Shown: positions 7,858 to 15,905, counted from the first letter of the stretch. The stretch is DNA of 64,000 nt from Desulfuromonas sp. AOP6 (GCF_009731355.2 NZ_AP022810.1:2260001-2324000), one strand, 5' to 3'. The notes: generated from the letters alone by a model not told the origin. A program made the numbers and translations.

Positions 7858-7975
7858 GCCCTTTTTATAGTGCAAAGTCTAGTGTATTGCTAGTAAATTA
7901 TTTGGCACCATTTATAGTGCAATTTGGTTCTACAGTGGTTTACTAATAAATCCTTTGGCACTATATATAGTGCAA
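7858..7975. promoter_or_regulatory. Three repeated operator-like boxes before the 67-residue gene
   Basis: TATAGTGCAA occurs at 7866-7875, 7913-7922 and 7966-7975, about 50 bp apart. Each is the right half of an inverted repeat. The third, 7958-7973, is a perfect 16-bp palindrome (GCACTATATATAGTGC); the others are degenerate. Read on the minus strand the units extend with GTGCCAAA and ATTTA-rich sequence, so the repeat is longer than the box. They lie in the presumed promoter region of the leftward gene. Confidence 0.65.
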
Positions 7976-8020
7976 TCTTGCCCGGTTCGATTTCAGGGTA
8001 TTTTTTCATAACAGTTTGTA

Positions 8021-8026
8021 ATTATA
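8021..8026 (-). promoter_or_regulatory. Possible -10 element (TATAAT) for the 67-residue gene
   Basis: On the minus strand TATAAT lies at 8026-8021, downstream of the terminator at 8050-8082 and upstream of the three boxes. No convincing -35 is seen, so activation or a weak promoter is possible. Confidence 0.35.
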
Positions 8027-8049
8027 GGGAATTGACTCAATTTTGCCAT

Positions 8050-8082
8050 AAAAAAAGAGGGACCGCATTTCTACGGCCCCCC
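8050..8082 (-). terminator. Terminator of the 71-residue gene
   Basis: On the minus strand GGGGGGCCG pairs with CGGTCCCTC (two G-U pairs), followed by seven T. Confidence 0.8.
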
Positions 8083-8106
8083 TTTTCCGCCCTCCACCTG
8101 CCCTTG

Positions 8107-8322
8107 CTAGCCGGTGGCATTCAGAACTGAGTCGATGCCTGCCAAACACCCTTCCCTTTCCCAGTAGTCGTAGTCCTGCGGGCCGCCGTCTTCCTCCCGC
8201 GCGGCCTTGGCCCTTAGTAGCGTGTCCTGCCACTGCCGGGCCTTTTCGGGGTTGCCGGTCGCCAGCATTTCCCCGATTCGTCTTCCACAAGTGATTGCCG
8301 TTTCTTTTTCCGTCTGTTCCAT
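8107..8322 (-). CDS. Small hypothetical protein, paralogue of the product of 7614-7817
   Basis: A 71-residue charged protein, family not recognised. It aligns by eye with the 67-residue neighbour over its full length (MEQ-E start, RRIGEMLATGNPEKARQWQD, ending LAGIDSVL). The ribosome site is AAGGA before ATG 8322. It follows the DotA-like gene with an 11-bp tandem-repeat array in between and ends at its own terminator. Small acidic or charged proteins at the end of transfer operons are sometimes regulators or anti-defence factors, but nothing in the sequence shows which. Confidence 0.7.
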   Translation of the reverse strand: MEQTEKETAITCGRRIGEMLATGNPEKARQWQDTLLRAKAAREEDGGPQDYDYWEREGCLAGIDSVLNATG

Positions 8323-8376
8323 TGCTCAATTTCCTTTCATTTCAATATGTTGCTGGTTGATTGGCGGGCCTTTTTG

Positions 8377-8552
8377 CTGCCAAACTGCTGCCAAACTGCT
8401 GCCAAACTGCTGCCAAACTGCTGCCAAACTGCTGCCAAACTGCTGCCAAACTGCTGCCAATTTGCTGCCAAACTGCTGCCAAACTGCTGCCAAACTGCTG
8501 CCAAACTGCTGCCAAACTGCTGCCAAACTGCTATCAAACTGCTATCAACTGG
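8377..8552. repeat. Tandem array of 15-16 units of an 11-bp repeat
   Basis: The unit CTGCCAAACTG starts at 8377 and repeats every 11 bases. Thirteen units are perfect; unit 8 (8454) reads CTGCCAATTTG and unit 15 (8531) CTATCAAACTG, and a sixteenth (8542) is degenerate and runs into the end of the DotA-like gene. The 11-bp period is one helical turn and not a codon multiple, which argues against a protein repeat. It lies in the short gap between the DotA-like stop and the next leftward gene. Confidence 0.95.
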
Positions 8553-10713
8553 CTGTCGAAAGTTCGCGGTCTGTCTTGCTGACCTTTGAATCTTCCTCGC
8601 CTGCCCGGCCTCGGGCTTTTCGGTCCGCTCCGGCGCCGGGTTCCCCGCCTTCGCTGCCGCCCGACATGGCTCTTTTGGCTGCTGCACCCGCCCCGCCGCT
8701 CATCGGTTTTGTTGCCGCAACGGCAATACCGCGAAGCCGTCCTTCGTCCTGCACCTCACCTAGATTTTGTTCAAGTTGACCGATCCAGCGGATCACTTTT
8801 TCCGGAAGATATGTGACCAACCCGAAGATTTTATGGGCAAAAACAACGAAAATTGCACAGAGAATGACGCTTTGCGCGATCCAGGTCAGAACCCCCGTCA
8901 CCCGGCCCGCCTGGACGGAGTTGTAATAAACAAGGAATGACTCGCCGATAAAATTCCCGACAACCGCAAAGATCACCATCGCAGAGAACAGGCCGGCAAC
9001 CATTAGGGGCGGCCTTGCCAATACCCCGAACAGCAGCAAATAGCCCTGTCTGCCGTGCTGACCGGCCATGCCATCCCCCTCGGGCAGCATGTGTGCGACG
9101 GCCCAAAGAGGGGCGGCAAAGAGGGTTTCAACCACAAGGATCAGCCAGCTAATAACGCTGCCGATCCAGAGCACAAAGGGCAGCAAGGGTAGGTAGAAAG
9201 CACAGAACAGCCCGACGCCCAGGAGAGTGACAGCCACGGCGCCGACAAGTTGAACAGCGCGGTCAACAACGACTTGCAAGCCGGAGGTTGCAGCCGACGC
9301 CCCACCGAGAGTTATAAGATCCACGACAGGGTTTGACGCGGCGGCATCGCCGGCGGCTGTGAGAGCTTGCAGGCCAATCGCTGCAACCCAAGCGGTCTGC
9401 ATCCCGCCGATGAGCATATGGCCCCAATCCGCCAGCGCGGTAATCGGGTCATTTTCAGACAGTTTCCGCGCCACATAGTAGACAGGTCCCTGGCCGTCCA
9501 GGCCGATTGCATCTGTAATAAACCGGGTTGCCCTAACTATCACGGAATCCTCATCAACGCCCTGTTGTGCGGCATTGTACCGGGCCTGCCGGGCTTCCCT
9601 GGCTTTCGCTTCTGCAGACCACCAGAGCGCATCAAATGCGGGGTCATTGCTGGAGAAGGACGCCAGCCGGGCTTGATTTGCGGGCCTCATTAGCGGCATC
9701 CCGCTTGAAAGGTCGTGGCTGTAGCCTGAAAACCGGCTGAGAGTCCAGTAATAGGACCCCAGCATCAACCAGCCGTCTTTCTGGGCCTGCTCGATAAAGC
9801 TGTCTAGGCCCTCTTGAAACCGGGGGTTGTTTTGGTTGATGATTTCGCCCAAGACTGGGGTAATCCGCGATGTGTATTTGTCCACCGCGCTTAGAATAGT
9901 GTCCGGGTCCAGGGTGCCGGGGGCCGGGACACCATTGTCCTCAAGTTCCTTTTCACTCATGACCGACGCCGCCAAGGTATGCGCGGCAGGCTGCAAGGCG
10001 CTCAACATGTCAAACATTCCCTGCGCCCGGGCTTGGCAAACGCGGTCCTGGTGGGACGTGCAGGGGATAATGATTGCGCCCATTTCTGCGAGTTTTACCG
10101 AAGAATCCGCCGGAGGTTCGAAGAAAAGAACGTACTCCGGCCGCTCTGGGGTCGGGTTCGATACCCGGACGATCTGGCTGAATTCCTGCTGCAGCTTGTA
10201 ATTCATGTAGCGCTGGGCGGCCATGATCTGGAGCGCCTGACCGGCTATTTCCTCGGCGTTCTGCCGCAGGGACGGCGGCGCGGACACCGTGACCTGCCCG
10301 CCGTTGTCCTGGAGGTATGAATAACCATTATTTGCCAGGTAGTTAGCGAAGCTGACGGAATGCCCCACACAAGCTAAGACTACAACCATCAGCATCGACA
10401 AGCCCTTGGCGGAGGGGATCAGCAGGGCGACGCCTACTGCCCCGCGCACGGGGGTCCAGAGGGTTGAGAGCTTGCCCATCGGCTTGCCCTCATGCGCCGT
10501 GCCGATGATTCCAATCGAGATGGAATAGCAAAGGACAAGCGTTCCGATTGCCAGGGCAACGACGGACATTGCTGAGAGCAGGGAAAGAATCAATGTGGCC
10601 GCTTCGCCGGCTGCGCCGCCGCTCGTGATCTGCGTTAGACTCTCCCAGTTTTCGCCAAAGAGAGCTTTTAGCATTGAGCCGCTTACGTCCCCGGCTGGGA
10701 TATCCTCAAACAT
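8545..10713 (-). CDS. TraY/DotA-like inner-membrane transfer protein
   Basis: A 722-residue protein with clusters of hydrophobic helices near 40-70, 85-120, 440-500 and 490-640, and a large polar loop between about 130 and 430. The membrane block ending APLWAVAHMLPEGDG, PPLMVAGLFSA and HKIFGLVTYLPEKVIRWIG is what I recognise as the DotA/TraY family of type IVB secretion and IncI-type conjugation. The C-terminal 80 residues are a low-complexity Gly/Ala/Lys tail. The gene follows a TraX/IcmV-like gene by two bases, the same order as traX-traY in IncI plasmids. No other type IVB components are seen on the element. In IncI plasmids TraY is the target of entry exclusion, which may explain why it is carried alone. 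Confidence 0.82.
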   Translation of the reverse strand: MFEDIPAGDVSGSMLKALFGENWESLTQITSGGAAGEAATLILSLLSAMSVVALAIGTLVLCYSISIGIIGTAHEGKPMGKLSTLWTPVRGAVGVALLIPSAKGLSMLMVVVLACVGHSVSFANYLANNGYSYLQDNGGQVTVSAPPSLRQNAEEIAGQALQIMAAQRYMNYKLQQEFSQIVRVSNPTPERPEYVLFFEPPADSSVKLAEMGAIIIPCTSHQDRVCQARAQGMFDMLSALQPAAHTLAASVMSEKELEDNGVPAPGTLDPDTILSAVDKYTSRITPVLGEIINQNNPRFQEGLDSFIEQAQKDGWLMLGSYYWTLSRFSGYSHDLSSGMPLMRPANQARLASFSSNDPAFDALWWSAEAKAREARQARYNAAQQGVDEDSVIVRATRFITDAIGLDGQGPVYYVARKLSENDPITALADWGHMLIGGMQTAWVAAIGLQALTAAGDAAASNPVVDLITLGGASAATSGLQVVVDRAVQLVGAVAVTLLGVGLFCAFYLPLLPFVLWIGSVISWLILVVETLFAAPLWAVAHMLPEGDGMAGQHGRQGYLLLFGVLARPPLMVAGLFSAMVIFAVVGNFIGESFLVYYNSVQAGRVTGVLTWIAQSVILCAIFVVFAHKIFGLVTYLPEKVIRWIGQLEQNLGEVQDEGRLRGIAVAATKPMSGGAGAAAKRAMSGGSEGGEPGAGADRKARGRAGEEDSKVSKTDRELSTAS

Positions 10714-10715
10714 TT

Positions 10716-11198
10716 TTAGGCCCTCCCCAGAATCCAGTCTTTGAAGAAGAAAAACCGTTCACATTCAAGAACCTGCACACGCCAGTAACGACAGACAACC
10801 ACGACGATTGACATGAAAAGAATCAGCGCCGCGCTGATGATCGGGAAAAGCGCGTTTGTTTTGTAACCGAAATACAAACCATAGAAGGAACCCAGCCCGA
10901 AAATGAAATAGATAAAGATCTGAACTTTCATAACCTGGATGACCTTCGGCAACTGCTCCCGCGTGATCCCCCAGTGCTCCAGGACTTCATCAAAATTGTT
11001 CAGGTCTGGCGCTCCGGGGGCGTTCGGATCGCGGTTTGCGTGGAGGTCTTTCAGATGTTGCTTGATTCGACTTGTCGAATTCCTGATGATTTCATGAGCA
11101 AACCGCCTTTCATAAGGGTTTACGCCTGCTTTCACGGCTTCGACGTGGCCCCGGGCGAACCATCGCAGGGGTTTTGTTGCTCTTCTGAAAAATCCCAT
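10716..11198 (-). CDS. Small membrane protein, TraX/IcmV-like
   Basis: 160 residues: a basic N-terminus, a soluble part to about 90, then two transmembrane segments (about 92-112 and 116-138), and a short C-terminal tail rich in aromatic residues (CERFFFFKDWI). Size, topology and position directly before a TraY/DotA-like gene match TraX of IncI plasmids and IcmV of the Dot/Icm system. That is a recollection-based comparison, not an alignment. It would sit in the inner membrane with the DotA-like product. The start ATG 11198 is two bases after the stop of a 37-residue gene, so translation is probably coupled. Confidence 0.6.
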   Translation of the reverse strand: MGFFRRATKPLRWFARGHVEAVKAGVNPYERRFAHEIIRNSTSRIKQHLKDLHANRDPNAPGAPDLNNFDEVLEHWGITREQLPKVIQVMKVQIFIYFIFGLGSFYGLYFGYKTNALFPIISAALILFMSIVVVVCRYWRVQVLECERFFFFKDWILGRA

Positions 11199-11200
11199 GG

Positions 11201-11314
11201 TTAGCGCCCTCCGATGTTCTGCAGCAGGTTGAGGAAGCCGGCCCCGAAAAAGAACCCCCAGATCCAGCCGCTTGCTTTTATTTTGAATTCGTCGGAAAAA
11301 AGTTTTCTTTTCAT
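11201..11314 (-). CDS. 37-residue single-pass membrane peptide
   Basis: A short frame with ATG at 11314 and TAA at 11203-11201, preceded by AAAGGAGACC at good spacing. That ribosome site overlaps the end of the upstream gene. The product has a charged start (MKRKLFSDEFKIKASG), one hydrophobic stretch WIWGFFFGAGFLNLL, and a short tail. It lies between genes packed with gaps of one to two bases on the same strand, which is the best evidence that it is real. Function is unknown; a small helper of the TraX/TraY-like membrane complex is plausible. Confidence 0.6.
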   Translation of the reverse strand: MKRKLFSDEFKIKASGWIWGFFFGAGFLNLLQNIGGR

Positions 11315-11315
11315 G

Positions 11316-11657
11316 TTATTGGTCTCCTTTCAGGGCTGCACAGCATTGACCAAACTGGTTGCAGTCGCTGTGTTTTTCATTGATTCGAATAACAGCATCT
11401 GTGCTTCCAAGTTTTGCATGATAGTTTTCAAGGTCTATCAGCCTTTTATATTTGCGTTCGATCCTGCCAAGCTGCTTTCTGAGTGCTTTTTCTTTTGCTG
11501 AATCGGCTTCAAATCCTGCATCTACGATTGCGCCCTGGGTTTCGCATAGAGCAAGCCCGGTGTTGATCAGTTTGAACTGCAGCCGCCGAAACTTATTGTT
11601 TGATACAATTACTTGAATGTCCTGTTGGGGCATTGTTTGAAAGCAAGTTCTAAGCAT
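11316..11657 (-). CDS. Hypothetical protein of the transfer operon
   Basis: 113 residues with no family I recognise. The middle (about 50-85) is charged and helical (a KEKALRKQLGRIERKYKRLID stretch), possibly a short coiled coil. The protein has four cysteines, two of them adjacent near the C-terminus (QCCAAL). GGAGAATAG overlaps the preceding stop and serves ATG 11657. The gene sits within a tight leftward operon running from about 13031 to 8545. Confidence 0.65.
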   Translation of the reverse strand: MLRTCFQTMPQQDIQVIVSNNKFRRLQFKLINTGLALCETQGAIVDAGFEADSAKEKALRKQLGRIERKYKRLIDLENYHAKLGSTDAVIRINEKHSDCNQFGQCCAALKGDQ

Positions 11658-11660
11658 GAT

Positions 11661-11963
11661 CTATTCTCCTTTTTTGTTGTATCTATCGATTTGTTTTTGA
11701 AGTATTTGACGGGCGGCTTCGCTTTTGCTGATCCCGGCCTCCTGGGACAGGCTTTCGAGTTTTTTAAACTGCTTTTCTGTCAGCTTTATGTCCATTTTCT
11801 TGATGATTTCCCCGCGCTCTTTCTTTTTCGAGATCTGCGGTCGGCCCCGGCCCAGCCCTTCGCGCAAAAAATCTGCGATGTGCCGGCTCTCCCTGACCGA
11901 TAATTCGGTCAGGGAGAGGGAAAGAGCTGCATCCAGGGGGAGACAGAGGACTTTTTTATTCAT
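11661..11963 (-). CDS. Ribbon-helix-helix-like DNA-binding protein
   Basis: The 100-residue product ends in a segment resembling a ribbon-helix-helix fold (MDIKLTEKQFKKLESLSQEA, then GISKSEAARQILQKQIDRY): a short strand, a helix, a GISKSE turn and a second helix. The N-terminal half is basic and may be a second DNA-contacting part. I start at ATG 11963 with AAGGA upstream; the longer frame from 11999 overlaps the previous gene too far. The start overlaps the preceding stop by eight bases. It is a candidate for the protein that binds one of the repeat arrays on this element, or an operon autoregulator. Confidence 0.6.
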   Translation of the reverse strand: MNKKVLCLPLDAALSLSLTELSVRESRHIADFLREGLGRGRPQISKKKERGEIIKKMDIKLTEKQFKKLESLSQEAGISKSEAARQILQKQIDRYNKKGE

Positions 11964-12558
11964 CTTTGACAGTCCTTTGATAGAAAGGGACTTGATCAAA
12001 AATCTTTTTCATGTTGTTCAGTTCTTCCGCCCAGCAATCAAGTGTCATTTTCCCTTCTTTTGTTCGCCGAGTGGCCCGGTTGAAAATATTTTTAAACGAC
12101 TTTATATGCCCCTTGAAATCCTCCAGCTCTTTTTCAAGCTCATTAACTCGATTCGCCACCGCGTTGAAAGCTTGCTGCTGTTCATCTTCGGTCGGCGGAA
12201 GCTGGTCGTCCTTGCCTGGGATGTCGCCTTTATCAACCTCCAGTACGGTCATTTCATGGTCGTCCATTTTAATGACCTTGTAGAAGGCGACTTCCTTGTC
12301 GTTTCCTCTCTTGGAATAAGCGACGATCTTGGTCCCCATTTCCAAATAATCCCCAGCTTTGACAGCATCCTTGACCACCAGAATGCCGCCGCCGTCTCTT
12401 TTTGCAAGAAAGGATCTGTCTAAACCGCCCTGGATACTCTTATCTTTCCAGACCAATGCGCCCCAGCGTTTGCGGGACTGCACGCTGTATCTCGTGTCCA
12501 GGAGGTCCAAGGGGTTGTCGATAGTGCCGTCCTCGATTTTCCAGACCATGTATTCCAT
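11956..12558 (-). CDS. Hypothetical 200-residue protein, coiled-coil C-terminus
   Basis: I do not recognise a family. The N-terminal 110 residues look like a compact beta-rich domain (MEYMVWKIEDGTI, then KAGDYLEMGTKIVAYSKRG). Residues about 125-165 form a strongly charged heptad-like stretch (NAVANRVNELEKELEDFKGH) typical of a coiled coil. Its leader, AAAGGAGAACTGAAAA before the ATG, is almost identical to that of the upstream gene at 13031, suggesting duplicated translation signals. There is no membrane segment, so it should be cytoplasmic. Confidence 0.65.
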   Translation of the reverse strand: MEYMVWKIEDGTIDNPLDLLDTRYSVQSRKRWGALVWKDKSIQGGLDRSFLAKRDGGGILVVKDAVKAGDYLEMGTKIVAYSKRGNDKEVAFYKVIKMDDHEMTVLEVDKGDIPGKDDQLPPTEDEQQQAFNAVANRVNELEKELEDFKGHIKSFKNIFNRATRRTKEGKMTLDCWAEELNNMKKIFDQVPFYQRTVKDE

Positions 12559-12582
12559 TTTTCAGTTCTCCTTTTTTGTTCT

Positions 12583-12608
12583 GGAGGGGCGAACTCTGCC
12601 GCCCCTCC
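12583..12608. other. GC-rich hairpin between two operon genes
   Basis: GGAGGGGCG (12583-12591) pairs perfectly with CGCCCCTCC (12600-12608) around an eight-base loop. On the minus strand no T-run follows, so it is more likely an mRNA processing or stabilising structure than a terminator. Confidence 0.5.
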
Positions 12609-12617
12609 GGTGCTTTT

Positions 12618-13031
12618 TTAAGCGGCTTTTTTTATGCCGCTGATCTGTTGATAGGGCTTATCCCATTGCCCGACGCTGATATTGAAATAAAAAGCAGTGT
12701 GGAAGTAGTCGGTCATGCTGTCCGACTTGTCGAACCATTCTTGACCCCCTACCGCCTTGCCTGGGGCCGTCCTGATGATTTCGACAATCTGATCAAAAAG
12801 CTCGGCGTGCTCGCCCAAGTTTTCCGTCCAGTGGTGGTTAATCTGTACGTGCTGATGTTCCTTGTCGTAGTCCGACTTAAACAAATCACTAAAATCGACA
12901 GGGGAGGCCATGATTGAGACATTCACAGAACTATGGTGGTGACGCTGAACAGAAAACTTAAAGTCCTTTCCGAACTTTTCTTTAAGTGCTTTTCTGATTT
13001 CTTTGACTTCCTCTGTGCTGATGTATGCCAT
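12618..13031 (-). CDS. LPD29-like small protein, first gene of the transfer operon
   Basis: 137 residues. The start, an ISTEEVKEIRKALKEKFG stretch followed by KFSVQRHHHSSVNVSIM and PVDFSDLF, resembles the LPD29 (large polyvalent protein associated) domain often encoded on conjugative plasmids and phages. The middle has several His residues (HQHVQINHHW). The role of that domain is not established; association with proteins injected at transfer has been proposed. A promoter lies just upstream (13071-13099) and GGAGAACTG precedes ATG 13031. The family call is from memory. Confidence 0.5.
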   Translation of the reverse strand: MAYISTEEVKEIRKALKEKFGKDFKFSVQRHHHSSVNVSIMASPVDFSDLFKSDYDKEHQHVQINHHWTENLGEHAELFDQIVEIIRTAPGKAVGGQEWFDKSDSMTDYFHTAFYFNISVGQWDKPYQQISGIKKAA

Positions 13032-13070
13032 TTTTCAGTTCTCCTTTTCCGTTCTGTTTAAGTTGTCTAT

Positions 13071-13099
13071 ATATTACCTCTGCCAAAGGTATTTTTCAA
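13071..13099 (-). promoter_or_regulatory. Promoter of the leftward 13031-8545 operon
   Basis: On the minus strand TTGAAA (13099-13094) and TAATAT (13076-13071) are 17 bases apart, about 40 bases before ATG 13031. Confidence 0.75.
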
Positions 13100-13383
13100 G
13101 CAAAAAAAATCGTTTTTCTTCTTTTTTTTCAGGTAGTTGCGTGTTTGGTTTTAGGGGGTAAAAACCCAACAGAAATAGCAAGGGTTGCACTAGGAAATGC
13201 ACTGCCGACAGCCAGCCACCAACCCCTTCCCCACCCGGTTTTGACTTTGACCTTGTTTTTGACTTTGAAATTGCAACAGCAAACGGCCCCGAATCTTTGC
13301 GACAGGCGCGTGAGCGCAGGCCCACCGGCCTGTGTGCAACGCAAAGCGTTGTGCATAGGCCGCGGGACTTCTAGCAGAAACCT
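13100..13383. other. Non-coding spacer between relaxase gene and transfer operon
   Basis: No supported gene. It holds AT-rich tracts upstream of the promoter, a weak minus-strand hairpin (AACCC/GGGTT with five T, about 13158-13188) that may end relaxase transcripts, one TTGCACTA (13185-13192) matching the 7858-7975 boxes in reverse, and a TGTGCAACGC/GCGTTGTGCA inverted repeat near 13330-13354. Confidence 0.5.
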
Positions 13384-15903
13384 TCAATCAAAATCCGGTT
13401 CCCAGTCGCTCGAAAGTTCCAATTCAAGTTCAAGCTCTTTTTCGTTCTCCTTGATCTGGATTTCTTCAACCTCTGGTTCCTGGGTTTCCAGTTCCGGCAG
13501 CTCCGGTGCGGCTTCATAGTCAAGGCTCGTTTCCTTTTGCTGTGAGCGCGCCATTGCCTTCTCCAGTTTTTCCAGGTTTTCAGCCTCAGCGACGATTGAC
13601 CGATCAACATATAAATGGGCGCTGTCTCTGTGCCTCGACATTTGAACGTAGCTCATTTCACGGTTCGTCATTGAGCCGCCGCCCAAGACAAAGGTTTGAT
13701 CGACGGTCACGCCCTGGGCTTTATGCGTCGTGACCGCATACCCATGGCTTAAATGGCTATATTTGTCAGAATCGAATTGCACGCGCTCCCCCGAATCCAG
13801 CTTAACCGTCATTCTCCACCCCTCATCCTTACCCGGGATCATCCTTTCCAAGGTTCCCAGAGTTCCGTTTTTGACACCAACCTGTTTGCTGTTCCTCTCA
13901 AAAAGGATTCGGTCTCCTTCCTGAAATTCCAGTTTTCCCCTGCTTTCCGTCTGGATCTCGGCCCCAGGCCCCAGGCGTTTTTCGTTTTTTAAAGTTTCCC
14001 GGGCAAGGCTATTGAGCTGGGCAACCTCGACCCTTGTTGAAGCAAGCATTAAAGCCTCGGCAGGTCTTGCTTTGTCCCACGCCTGCCGCCAGTCCGAAAC
14101 CATGATTTTCATGGTTTCGGCGCGGTTTTCTCCTATATGCAGGCATCCCCGCTGGGAATACTCACGCAGGGCCTCGGCGGCTCGGCCTGCGGCGAAGTTA
14201 TGGGTTGCTTCGATGGCCCAGGATTCGCGTTGCCTTCGGATCTCAGTCAGTTCAGCAAAGCCGGTTTTGCTAGAAATCGCTTTAAACGCGCCGCCGGCGT
14301 CCACCGGCTGCAATTGCTTGTCATCGCCCACCAGGACCAGCTTTGCGCCGGATTGCTGGCAAAGTTCGACAAGCTTTGAGGTCTGGCGGCTGCCAACCAT
14401 GCCAGCCTCATCAACGACAAAAACCGACTTGCTGTGAAGCCGGGTCTCCCCGGCTTCGATTTCTGCAAGGAGGCTGTGAATCGTCTGGCTCTTGATGCTG
14501 CTTCCCTCTTCCAGTCCAGCTGCGGCTTTACCCGCCAGGGCTGCGCCTCGGACTTCAAAACCTGACTTTTCCCAGGCTTCCCGCGCTGCGCCCAGGAGAT
14601 AGCTTTTTCCCGCTCCGGCCATGCCGACCAAAGCGCTGATTTGGTTCGGCTTGGTGATAGATTCCAGGGCCGCCGTCTGCTGATCTGACAAGGTTCGGGA
14701 AGACTTGGCGGCCTCCAGGGCTGCCGGGGTGACAATATGTGTTGCCCGGGCGGCCATGCCTTCTGCGTTCTGCACCATCGTTTTTTCGATCCGGAGCATT
14801 TCTGCAGTTGTAAAACGCTCTTGTCCGTCTTTGCCGATCAGCCGTATTAGATCGGGCGATTTCTGGAGATCTTCGACGAAGGATTTTATTTCCCGGGAGT
14901 TCATGACGCCTTGCGCTTCGACGGCAAGAGCCCGCATTAAATCAGATTTTTTGAAAGTGCTTTGCTTCTCGGTCAGCTTCAAAAGGATCTCTTCTTTTGT
15001 TGGTCTGACCGCCGGTTCTGCCGGCTGCGCCGCCTTGACCTCCTCCATGTCAAAATCGAATTCCCGGCCCGTGGCTCTCCATTCCTCGAAAAGCTCCGCG
15101 CGGGGCCTTCCTTCTTTTGCTTGCCGGGAGTCTAGGGCGGCTACTTCTGCCGCTTTCGCGCCTTTAAACCCGCTGTTTTCAAGGGCTTGCTCGATGGCCT
15201 CCCGCCTTTTTGAGAACTCTTTTTCCAGGTCTTTGGGACTGCCGGCCATCCGGAAGGAATCGCCGTCGCGTTCGACAGCGAAGCCCATTTTCTGCAGTTC
15301 GGCGGCAAGTTCGGCCCGATAGATCGCGCCTGCCGCCATTTTGTTTTCAAACATTCCTCGGGTTTCCAATGTCCCATAAGTTCCGTCTTGCCGGGGGCAA
15401 AGATTGGCGATGAGAAGATGCGTGTGCAACTGGGGGTCCTGAGCGCGGCTTGTGCTGTGCTCATAGCTCGCGCAAATCAGCCCTGCCGGGCGCTCCGCTT
15501 CGGCTCCACCCTTTCCCCTGCGGGTGACGGCCACGGTTTCCAGGTGGTCAAGGGCAGCTTTCACGGCCCGGTCTTGGGCCGTCTGGATCTTCTGCCGGGT
15601 TTCCTGTTCTGCCTGGGACCAAACCGTCGATACTGATTTTGGCGCAGAAAAACAAAAGTCCCAGCCCGGGCGGTGATTTTCGCGCCCGGCACTTTGGACC
15701 AACGGGGAGGTTTCGCCCTGGCGGGGGTCATAACCAGAGAACAACCGGCGGTAATGGTCTGTGTTGACTTGCCCGGCCAGACTCAGTGATTTGCAGCCTT
15801 CGCCAAGCCATTGCCCCGGCGGTTCGCCGCCGGTCTGGTAGTAATCTTCCTGGGCAAGCTCGGCGTAATATTCAAGATTGGATATGTTTGAGATACTCAG
15901 CAT
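13384..15903 (-). CDS. MOBF conjugative relaxase-helicase (TrwC/TraI type)
   Basis: This 839-residue bifunctional enzyme nicks oriT and unwinds the transferred strand. Relaxase domain, about 1-290: double tyrosines Tyr12/Tyr13 and Tyr21/Tyr22, Asp82 in [10 protein letters not shown], and the metal-binding His149, His160 and His162 ([11 protein letters not shown]). All align in spacing with TrwC Y18/Y26, D85 and H150/H161/H163. Helicase part: Walker A GMAGAGKS at about 427-434, Walker [11 protein letters not shown], and a RecD-like ending with [16 protein letters not shown] near 720-750. It is shorter than TrwC (966) and F TraI (1756). A Glu-rich tail closes it. Its ATG is two bases after the coupling-protein stop. 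Confidence 0.95.
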   Translation of the reverse strand: MLSISNISNLEYYAELAQEDYYQTGGEPPGQWLGEGCKSLSLAGQVNTDHYRRLFSGYDPRQGETSPLVQSAGRENHRPGWDFCFSAPKSVSTVWSQAEQETRQKIQTAQDRAVKAALDHLETVAVTRRGKGGAEAERPAGLICASYEHSTSRAQDPQLHTHLLIANLCPRQDGTYGTLETRGMFENKMAAGAIYRAELAAELQKMGFAVERDGDSFRMAGSPKDLEKEFSKRREAIEQALENSGFKGAKAAEVAALDSRQAKEGRPRAELFEEWRATGREFDFDMEEVKAAQPAEPAVRPTKEEILLKLTEKQSTFKKSDLMRALAVEAQGVMNSREIKSFVEDLQKSPDLIRLIGKDGQERFTTAEMLRIEKTMVQNAEGMAARATHIVTPAALEAAKSSRTLSDQQTAALESITKPNQISALVGMAGAGKSYLLGAAREAWEKSGFEVRGAALAGKAAAGLEEGSSIKSQTIHSLLAEIEAGETRLHSKSVFVVDEAGMVGSRQTSKLVELCQQSGAKLVLVGDDKQLQPVDAGGAFKAISSKTGFAELTEIRRQRESWAIEATHNFAAGRAAEALREYSQRGCLHIGENRAETMKIMVSDWRQAWDKARPAEALMLASTRVEVAQLNSLARETLKNEKRLGPGAEIQTESRGKLEFQEGDRILFERNSKQVGVKNGTLGTLERMIPGKDEGWRMTVKLDSGERVQFDSDKYSHLSHGYAVTTHKAQGVTVDQTFVLGGGSMTNREMSYVQMSRHRDSAHLYVDRSIVAEAENLEKLEKAMARSQQKETSLDYEAAPELPELETQEPEVEEIQIKENEKELELELELSSDWEPDFD

Positions 15904-15905
15904 GG

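Noticed and set aside
8207-8779. Several frames across the 11-bp array encoding Leu-Pro-Asn-Cys-Cys-type or Ala-Val-Trp-Gln-type repeats
   Set aside because: Frames are open in several phases on both strands only because an 11-bp unit without stops repeats. They have no ribosome sites and one overlaps the DotA-like gene.
13330-13354. Inverted repeat TGTGCAACGC/GCGTTGTGCA as relaxase terminator
   Set aside because: No T-run follows on the minus strand.
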